A DNA stretch of 64,000 bases from Theristus sp. LFF4_11 (taxonomy: Eukaryota > Nematoda > Chromadorea > Monhysterida > Xyalidae): positions 1-64,000 of the forward strand of contig JASANC010005196.1 of the NCBI GenBank assembly GCA_030248135.1. Reading direction: 5' to 3'. Both the position numbers and the translations under genes were made by a program. This document shows, piece after piece, positions 57,219-64,000 of the stretch (positions are counted from its first letter, which is position 1; every line of letters starts with the position of its first letter). The notes under the pieces are model-generated. The model was not told the DNA's origin. It ran no database searches and saw only the letters and a program-made list of their open reading frames with translations.

Positions 57219-58280
57219 ATGGCGCTTGGATTTTTGGGGGAAATTGAAACCACGTTTTTTGCTTTTTGTTGCGTTCTTTTTTTGGTTTTCTTTAAATTTT
57301 GTTGAACCTCTTTAAACGCACAATATTCCATCAACATCTCGGCAAGGAAATTGCAACCAAATTTGGCTTTGACATTTTTTATTCGTCTTGGATACTTTTA
57401 TGTTTTTCTATTTTGCTGGTACCACAGCCGTTCGAGAGAGTGGTTGGTTTTCATTAGCAAATTTTTTTGTTGCAAGATGCCAGTTTCATTTGTTTGATCA
57501 AGAAAACTAATTGTGGTGCAATGTTATTGAGTGAAGTTTTCAGCTTTTAACGAATTGCTTGTCTTGCATTTTGACCGTGAATCTTGCATTCTGCTGCCAC
57601 GTTGCATTGACCAACAAACTGTCTTTTGGTTTGGTTGGTTCAACCACATTCTGCACAAATAATTGTGACGATTGGTTTAGTACTATGATCCTGAACGTAT
57701 TGAGGGTAGCCGAGTGTGTTACTTTTACTGCGTAGTCGTGATTTGTTTTACTACTGATGTGGTGGTATGATCTTTTCCTTTTATTTTGGTCCCGAGACTC
57801 AATGCGCGCATAGGAAGGTAAACTGTTTCAAACGTGATTCAAGAATTCAAAATTGGCAAAATGATCCGAGTCCTCTAAATTGGACCAAGCCATTCAGGCG
57901 GTTTTGAAGTGTCATATAAAGATTTAAAAAACTAGTTTCCTTTCTACGTCTGCAACCGTATTGAGTCGTAGAATCTAAAAAATTGATACCACTAACTTGT
58001 GCAACAACTGGTGCCCTCAACAAACTGTTTTAATTTCTCATGATTCCATTTGTGTTATCTTCGTGTGTATTTTTTTTGGCAATAAACGCTTTCAGTGGAA
58101 AAGGCAGACTGTAAACTTGGTGGTCAATGCGGTTGTGTACCGTCGTGTGAAAGACGTACCTCTGCGTTGCACGTTCGTTGTGCTCGTGACATTGTTCACG
58201 TTACGTTGCTTGAATTAACCGGTTGTTGTTTGCCAAACTGCAGATCTCACGGACATCCACGACACTGCTGGCAGGTGACC
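57219..58280. other. Intergenic between BAZ1B-like and TRMT112
   Basis: AT-rich. It contains an inverted copy of repeat family A (57785-57985). It may also hold an upstream noncoding exon of TRMT112 (57997-58250 shows several splice-like sites). Confidence 0.45.
57785..57985 (-). repeat. Interspersed repeat family A, copy 3
   Basis: Inverted relative to the copies at 6190 and 17600: GTCCCGAGACTCAATGCGCGC and CAAAATGATCCGAGTCC are the complements of their conserved blocks. Confidence 0.65.
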
Positions 58281-58907
58281 ATGAAGCTGATGGTGCACAA
58301 TTTCCTGTCGTCAAAGTTCCTGAAGGGCGTGCAAACTGGATTTCCTCTGAAACTGGTCGCCACCAAAGTCGAGGTGAGCTGATTATGCGGTGATTGCAGC
58401 AGCTGAAACAGCACGCGGCAGTTGGTTGTGATGCTCATTCAGTGATTGTTGCGTTCCGTCAAATTAGATTGTAAAAGAGCACCGCGCTCATCAGCGTCGT
58501 CGGTGTTGTCCATGAAGCATTTGTGGTTACAGTTGAAGCCAGTCGACTACAACGAGCAGTTCTTGCATCGCACAATCGCAAAGCTCGATTGGCCAGCGCT
58601 GCGTTCTGCTGCCGCCGACGTTCTGCCGGTGGTGGTTAGTGAACAACGGAAAAGAGAGGCAACGACAACGACAGCCGAGTCGATGGAGACGCACACTGCT
58701 GAACTGGTGTGCACATCGGTCGACGAACTGCCAGTGGAGTTGCCAGAGGATTGGCGCAACAATGAGCAGCTGCTGAAGGCTGTGCACCAGCTGTTGCTGG
58801 AGGTGGACGTCATCGAGGGGCAGCTGCAGTGCCCGGAGACTGCACGTCCGTTCCCCATCACCAACGGCATTCCAAACATGCTCGCCAGGGACGACGAGGT
58901 CGCGTGA
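58281..58907 (+). CDS. trmt112: TRMT112, methyltransferase activator
   Basis: Two exons, 58281-58373 and 58533-58907, phase 0, total 155 aa. Exon 1 is MKLMVHNFLSSKFLKGVQTG followed by FPLKLVATKVE, the conserved TRM112 N-terminus. Exon 2 starts LKPVDYNEQF and ends with HQLLLEVDVIEGQLQCPETA and FPITNGIPNMLARDDE, the zinc-ribbon-like core. Trm112 is the small obligate partner that stabilises several methyltransferases acting on tRNA, rRNA and the release factor eRF1 (for example ALKBH8, TRMT11, BUD23 and HEMK2 in human). Length is about 30 residues above human TRMT112 because of a Thr/Glu-rich insert (REATTTTAESMETHTAE) in the central helix-rich part, where families vary. It lies downstream of the BAZ1B-like gene in the same orientation. 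Confidence 0.95.
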
Positions 58908-59495
58908 TCGAATCGCTTCGGTTAGCTTGGTAGTTTGAATCGCCGTCGCGTCACTGTGTCTATTCTTGTGTTGCTGTTTGTCAGTCAATTTGTTCATTGT
59001 TGTTTGTCCCGTTGAAAATGTTTGCATGTACGTCATGAAATTTGGTTGTTCTTTTCTCAAACTATTCGCTGCTTACGGTGACTTCGAACTTGTGGTCAAG
59101 CAAAATCAAATAAAGCACATGATCATGGAACTGAAATTAAGAACATAACAACAACGAAGTTTTATTTTGACGATTAAAAAACACGACGTTTTTTACAGTG
59201 ACCTTTGTGGTCATTTCTACAAAAATGAATAGTGTTTACAAAGTGAAGACTTCTACTCCAGGGTAGGGTTGGCAACGGGAAGACACCCCGTTTTTTTAGG
59301 AAAGCCGGTTTTTTCCCCAAGCTATTTTTTACATTCATGTTTGACCGAGCTTCACATTAGATTGATATTTTTATTTCGGCACACAACTGCCCGTCTAGAA
59401 AGTTCACGTCTCGATTTTTTTCAGAATTTGTCAAGGATTATTAACTTTTGGAACATCCTGGAGTAAAACTGTTCGCTTTCAAACAGCATTCACTT

Positions 59496-60920
59496 TTATT
59501 GAACTGACCACTGCTCCAATAGTGAGTCACGAATAGCGGCAACGCAACGTGGATGCAACATTGCTTGCAAAAGGTCACGTTCGCATATTGCAACCGAGGA
59601 AGAACAGTTGCTGACAGAATCTTCCGAATCGTCTGTGTACACGTTTTCGGCAGCAACAATTCGTTGTAGCTCTGCGTAGTCAATCGTTGGTACTGGTGTT
59701 GCGTCTTTGTGGTATTTGTGCCAAAAGCGATCGTGCACCTCATCCGTTGGTGCACAGGGCTAAAGTCAACGGACATTATTATTGAACACCTAGAAAGTCT
59801 CGTAAAGCACAAATGAAACTTGCATTACCGGGTTGCGTGCAGATTTCCGTGGTGGTTCGTGATCGTTGTGCAGCTGCACAATCAGCTCGTTCATTGTCTG
59901 CACCGTTTCGTCGAGACAAATTTCTGAAACGATGCTTGCAGCTGTATCTACAGGGTGTTTCAGAAGTAGTGGGTAGGTGTTTGACGTGTTATTTCTCGAG
60001 TTGTGTTGAACCATATTCAGTTGAAATTTTAGACAGTTGTTCAAAAAAGTTTTGTTTTCTCATATTTACCGGTTTTTGGAACGTGTTGGACCAGCTTACA
60101 TGCGCGAAAAGGCGGTTTTGGCCGTGACGGATAGGTACAAGCGATGCATTGAGGCTCATGGTGGACATTTTGAGAAATTTGATTGAGTTGACTGTGGTCG
60201 TTGATGTTTGCTGTTATCGCCATACACATTTTGAAGTCTTTTGAATGTTTGCATTAAGTGGTGTCCGGTGGTATCGCGTGATCTAGTATTTTCTGGACCA
60301 ATACTGATTTTTATGTTTTGCTCTGTCATTCGTGTGCAGGTGAATGATTTTTTCTGAATTTTCGCACCAATCTAAGTTGAACTTTTCTAAACTACTGTCT
60401 AAAATTTTATTGAATATGGCTCAACACGATTTGAGAAATAACGCGTCAAACACCTGCCCACTACTTCTGAAACACCCTGTATACTCGATACTAACAGCAA
60501 CAATAACCAAACTGAAACCGGAACGATCTCATGAAAACGATGGCAACAAAAGTGACAATGCTAATCTTGTTGCACTGCGTCATTCTGTGCATCTGGCTGT
60601 TGCGTGGCGTCCGGGTTGATGTCGCGCGTTGGCTGTATCAAGCGTGCCCTCAACAAGACAGCGAGCACGGCAGCAACGACCGACTCGTCCAACTGCGCTT
60701 GTGTGTCCTGCGCCACAGGCAGCCACGTGTTCACGGACACGGCCATGTGCGACACGCACTGCACGCTGTGCCACCAGTGCGGCGGCACGTACAACACGTC
60801 GCCCGCGTGCAGCGTCACACAGTACGCTCGCGTCGTACGCAGGCACCGCGGCGCGCTCAGCACGTCAACGGAACTGCACGTGGACGTGGTAAATTGTGCT
60901 TGCAAAAAAACGCTCACTTT
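59496..60920 (-). CDS. HSPBAP1-like JmjC protein, C-terminal part
   Basis: Minus-strand exons: about 60905-60565 with YCVTLHAGDVLYVPPHWWHS and MAVSVNTWLPVAQDTQAQLD; about 59940-59830 with SEICLDETVQTMNELIVQLH; and 59760-59496 with HDRFWHKYHKDATPVPTIDY and ERDLLQAMLHPRCVAAIRDS to a TGA. GDVLYVPPHWWH plus SVNTW is the second half of the JmjC cupin as in HSPBAP1 (PASS1), a HSP27-binding JmjC protein; the H in WWH is the third iron ligand. The HxD-containing first half was not found upstream before the bHLH gene, so the gene is either 5'-truncated here or its early exons are beyond recognition. A mariner-type element occupies the intron between the first two listed exons. Confidence 0.65.
59951..60479. 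mobile_element. TIR transposon in the HSPBAP1-like intron
   Basis: CAGGGTGTTTCAGAAGTAGTGG (59951) is inverted at the right as CTACTTCTGAAACACCCTG (ending 60479), TA on both sides, with about 100 bp of matching arms (GTTTGACGTGTTATTTCTCGAG / CTTTGAGAAATAACGCGTCAAAC-like). It contains the tail of a transposase gene (60099-60186). Tc1/mariner superfamily by TA target site and terminus style. Confidence 0.82.
60099..60186 (+). pseudogene. Transposase C-terminal remnant
   Basis: The + frame inside the element reads MREKAVLAVTDRYKRCIEAH and GGHFEKFD before TGA. The wording RxxRCIEAxGGHFE at the extreme C-terminus is typical of IS630/mariner-type transposases. Only the last about 28 residues remain. 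Confidence 0.65.
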
Positions 60921-60959
60921 ATTCGCAGAATGCAGAGCGTGCGAAACTTTGTGAGAGGA

Positions 60960-61967
60960 ACGAATGTATCCGGTTTAGTTGAAATCATGCGCCCCATTTG
61001 TAGCTAAAGATGTTTTCTTGCAACTCCGATCATGTTCTTTCTTCTTTCGCGAGCTCCGTAATCTTAGAAAAAAGGTAAATGTTTGTAAACAAGCACGCTG
61101 CATGTTGATTAAAGACGACAAGCAAACGATGATAAGATCTCCATTGAATCCCCAGCACCATCCAGTTGAAAAACTGAACTGCGATTGGCTGATCGATGGG
61201 CCAATCAGTGCCTTAGTTGGGCCTGACGCAAACAGACCGCACGCCAATTATGGTCGCCGACGTTTTTTGTAGCTTGCAGACCCGAATCACCCTCGAAAAG
61301 AAAAGGTCATAACCGTGTGTTGAGTACACCGTACACCCAAATGTTACGCCGCTTGGCGTGTTTGGTCAGTGTGTGTTTAGTGTTTACATTAGCGGTTGTT
61401 GTCAAGTTATGTTAATGGAATGCATGTTGTTTGTATTAGAACACAGAGTCCAATTAGTTATGTCTCATATTTTTATTTATTACAATGGATAAAAAATGTT
61501 TACACGCAACTGGACAAGAAATGGCACAAGCAGGATTAGCAGCACATGTCAAGTTCATATAAGGTTCAAGTATTTCAACTCACAAATTGAGGATTACAAA
61601 ACGGTTTACGATAAGTAAATAAATAATTGGATTAAAGCGACCAATTCTCTCGCATGCAGTAACGTGAATAATACACGCTTACGCGCACTCAGTAAAAATG
61701 TCAAGCTTGCACCTCAAAAGCAATTGAACAAAGCGCAAACGAGGAACAACATATTTACTGTAATAAGCATTCAGCAAAAGATGTGCATGTGGTAGATTAC
61801 AATCATTGTACACACTGGCAAGGTAACGAAGCTAGCTGAAAGCTGGGGCTGCAAATCAAAAATGTCGAAAATGGCTGAAAAAATTGTTGAAAATTGAACA
61901 AAAATCAATCCAGCACCTGAGAATAAGGAAATGTGATCGAGGCGAGAGTTTCTTTGTGAGCGTGTGT
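60960..61967. other. Intergenic between HSPBAP1-like and bHLH genes
   Basis: AT-rich. Near 61010-61070 is an inverted partial copy of repeat family C (CTCGCGAAAGAAGAAAGAAC on the minus strand). The region from 61400 should be the 3' UTR of the bHLH gene. No additional coding exon recognised. Confidence 0.45.
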
Positions 61968-62795
61968 TCAACGAAGCATGTCAACGTGCGTCTGCGTTTG
62001 CTGTTGCCAATAGAATTGTTGCTCTGGTGGTGACGAAGCGTGTGACACCGCCGTTGAGTCGGGCTGCCAGTGTTGAATGTCGACGAAAGCAGGCGACACA
62101 GGCCAGTGCACGTGCGCACTCGAGTGCTGCTGCTGTTGCGCAATGTGCCAGGCGGCCGACGCAAACGACGACGCGCTGTTCAGCTCTTGTTCGGCACGCA
62201 TCTTGTAGCTGTTGCGTGCCTGCACCTCGGCCGTGACCACTTGCGCGAAATCGTTGTTGCTGGTGGTCGCTGCTGCTGCCGTGCTTGGCTGCAGTGTTGC
62301 CTGGTCGTTGCCGCCAGCAGTGGCGAGCACTCTGCTCAGGTGCTCAATGTAGCGCAACGCGAGACGGAGTGTCTTGATCTTCGGCAGACGCTGCTCGCGT
62401 GGCACGTTCGGAATGAGATGCTGCAGCTGGTGGAAGGCGTCGTTGATGGCCACGTTGCGACGGCGTTCCTTGGCGTTCGAGTTGACGCGACGACGTCGGC
62501 GGCCGCCAGGGGCAGGCGCTGCTGCGAGCGGCTCGGTGGCGCACGCGCACTCACTCGCAGTGGCACTACTGCACCGGCACTGGCGTGGCTCGCTGGTGCT
62601 GTCCGGCGAAATCGCAGCGCCATCGAGCAGTGTGGCGCGTGTCGCTGCTGGCGGCGATCGCTTCATGGCACGCTCACTGGCATGCACCCCGAAAGCGTGC
62701 TGACTGCTGTAGTGGCCGCTGTGCATTGGCGACTGCTCATAGACGTACTGTTGCATTGCTGGTGACTGCATGCTGCTCGTTGCTAACAGGTCCAT
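61968..62795 (-). CDS. Single-exon bHLH transcription factor (HAND/Twist-type)
   Basis: One uninterrupted 275-aa frame. The bHLH domain spans about residues 98-156: [20 protein letters not shown], then [13 protein letters not shown], a loop EQRLP, and [19 protein letters not shown]. The basic region keeps the E-R-R-R that contacts the CANNTG E-box. KERRR, IPNVP and KIKTLRLA together look most like HAND proteins within the Twist/HAND/PTF1 group, so a HAND-like mesodermal regulator is likely, not certain. The N-terminus is Met/Gln/His/Ser-rich ([20 protein letters not shown]) and the C-terminus Gln-rich ([18 protein letters not shown]), which suits activation regions. It has its own TATA promoter about 340 bp upstream and is transcribed in the same direction as the HSPBAP1-like gene. 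Confidence 0.85.
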   Translation of the reverse strand: MDLLATSSMQSPAMQQYVYEQSPMHSGHYSSQHAFGVHASERAMKRSPPAATRATLLDGAAISPDSTSEPRQCRCSSATASECACATEPLAAAPAPGGRRRRRVNSNAKERRRNVAINDAFHQLQHLIPNVPREQRLPKIKTLRLALRYIEHLSRVLATAGGNDQATLQPSTAAAATTSNNDFAQVVTAEVQARNSYKMRAEQELNSASSFASAAWHIAQQQQHSSAHVHWPVSPAFVDIQHWQPDSTAVSHASSPPEQQFYWQQQTQTHVDMLR

Positions 62796-63134
62796 ATTCG
62801 AGAGTCAGATCAGCCTCGGTTTCTCGTGAACAACTGAATAGATCGGCGGAGTAGTTTTTCCACGGCAGAAAAGTCGCTCAGAATACGCACGCCGTTCTCG
62901 TTTCTATTCTGCTTCAATAAATCAACACGATATGATGACAGTTCTGGTGCAGACAACGAAGGTGTGAAATGAATGCTGTTGCGAACGGGAATGATTTGCG
63001 AACACACGCGTAATAAAGTGTTGCAATAGAGCGAGTTGTAAACAGGGACACACTGACAGGGAGACAAGAGGACACACTGTTCCAATCGAACGAACGTCTG
63101 GTGATCTGAATGATTCGCTTGCGACCGGGGGAGG

Positions 63135-63144
63135 GCTTATATAG
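63135..63144 (-). promoter_or_regulatory. TATA box upstream of the bHLH gene
   Basis: CTATATAAGC on the minus strand, about 340 bp before the ATG at 62795, in a GC-richer context (GGGCTTATATAGCTCTGG on the + strand). With a start about 30 bp downstream, the 5' UTR would be about 310 nt. Position and direction fit; there is no transcript evidence. Confidence 0.55.
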
Positions 63145-63149
63145 CTCTG

Positions 63150-64000
63150 GAGGGCTTGTATATCAAGCAGCCCCAGAGAGCAGACGCAGGTCATGAAGTT
63201 ATGATGAGCATTATAATATAAAAAAACACAACTACAATAACAAGCTCAAGTGATGATGCTCGCAACAAGCCAGCGAACACACAATAACAGCAAAATGCGT
63301 GCGACTTTCTGTTTGGCCGCCCACATAGCTTAGCACGCCATAAAAAGTGCACAAACTGCTAAAGCAACACCGACAGTAAAAAGTGTGCCAACTAAGCTCG
63401 TTGCTCAAAACCGCGAACCGCCCCTCGAAACATGGTGCGCGTTACACAACAATGTAATGGGATAGTGATGGTATCAAATATTGTTGTTGCTGCATTAACT
63501 AGCGGCACCTACAATTACTTCTTCACATTTGTGTTTTTGACCCCATCTTCAGATTGTATTCATCATTGGAGCAGCACACAATTGATTCCAATTGCTTACA
63601 GAAACACACGATTTCGTGCCGGGGTTCCGGTCCGGAGACTGTTGCTTTTATAATGAATTTACAATACGCGCAAGCGGTGTGAACAAACTGTGATCAAACG
63701 ATAGCTTGCCGCTATTTCAACAGCAACACGGGAAAGGGTGTGAAAACTATGACGCGCAATCTGCTGCGAGCGAACACGCCTTTTTTCTGTGGGTGGGCTG
63801 TAAAAAAACCAACATGCGGTGGTAAAAAAATAGCCGCTAACAAAATACTGTCGCACGTTTTTATTTACTTTTTAATTGCATCTTTTTTCGTGGTAGCTAC
63901 AGTGTGACTGTAGCTTAACCTTGGTTGTATTGTGCGTTCGCATCCGGCGGTTTGTTTGATGTGATTTAACAGTCTGATCTCACGCTAATCAGCTAATGCA
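63150..64000. other. Upstream spacer, no gene recognised
   Basis: AT-rich sequence beyond the bHLH promoter. Short frames only. The last 30 bases (CACGCTAATCAGCTAATGCA) resemble the CAGCTAATGCCCG end of element family D and may be another element running off the window. Confidence 0.35.

Noticed and set aside
60100..60168. Apparent first exon of the HSPBAP1-like gene (MSTMSLNASLVPIRHGQ) with a good GT donor
   Set aside because: It lies inside a TIR transposon, antisense to the transposase C-terminus (RYKRCIEAHGGHFE).

Overview
The window is eukaryotic. Genes are split by short introns (about 50-400 bp, longer where transposons sit in them), there are no ribosome-binding sites or operons, and DNA-transposon relics are dense. 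The gene set suggests an invertebrate, most likely a nematode. It includes an astacin-type protease tail with the nematode-style EGF/CUB arrangement, an FMRFamide-like neuropeptide precursor with three -VRFG repeats, and an atypical cation-type Cys-loop channel. Species cannot be named from the sequence.

Layout. (1) 1-4.5 kb, + strand: 3' part of an astacin-like secreted protein (EGF, CUB, Thr-rich linker, two LDLa modules), interrupted by a TIR element and an 8-bp minisatellite. (2) 4.5-8.9 kb: transposon-rich spacer. (3) 8.9-22.5 kb, a neuropeptide-signalling neighbourhood: two related rhodopsin-family GPCRs of the GnRH/AKH/vasopressin-receptor type on the + strand, a sulfotransferase-like gene on the - strand, and an FMRFamide-like peptide gene between the receptors. 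(4) 23.1-26.9 kb, +: a CLN7/MFSD8-like lysosomal transporter whose 11 exons join without frame conflict (520 aa). (5) 27.4-28.3 kb: a second 8-bp minisatellite, built on TCCGGAAG. (6) 28.5-33.0 kb, -: a Cys-loop ligand-gated channel subunit. (7) 33-49 kb: a gene-poor transposon graveyard. It holds several long-TIR elements, a 2.8-kb foldback element made of 142-bp units, hairpin MITEs, a tRNA-derived SINE-like unit, a broken cyclophilin copy and a broken mitochondrial-carrier exon. (8) 49.2-63.1 kb, dense housekeeping genes: BAZ1B/WSTF-like remodeler subunit (+), TRMT112 (+), the C-terminal half of an HSPBAP1-like JmjC protein (-) with a transposon in an intron, and a single-exon bHLH factor (-) with a TATA box.

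The genes are mostly unrelated in function. The exception is the GPCR-FLP-GPCR stretch, where two diverged receptor paralogs flank a candidate peptide-ligand gene. Three introns have GC-AG ends supported by reading frame. One of them is GT-AG at the same position in the neighbouring paralog. Splice sites were chosen by eye from consensus, phase and family similarity; no alignment or search was run.
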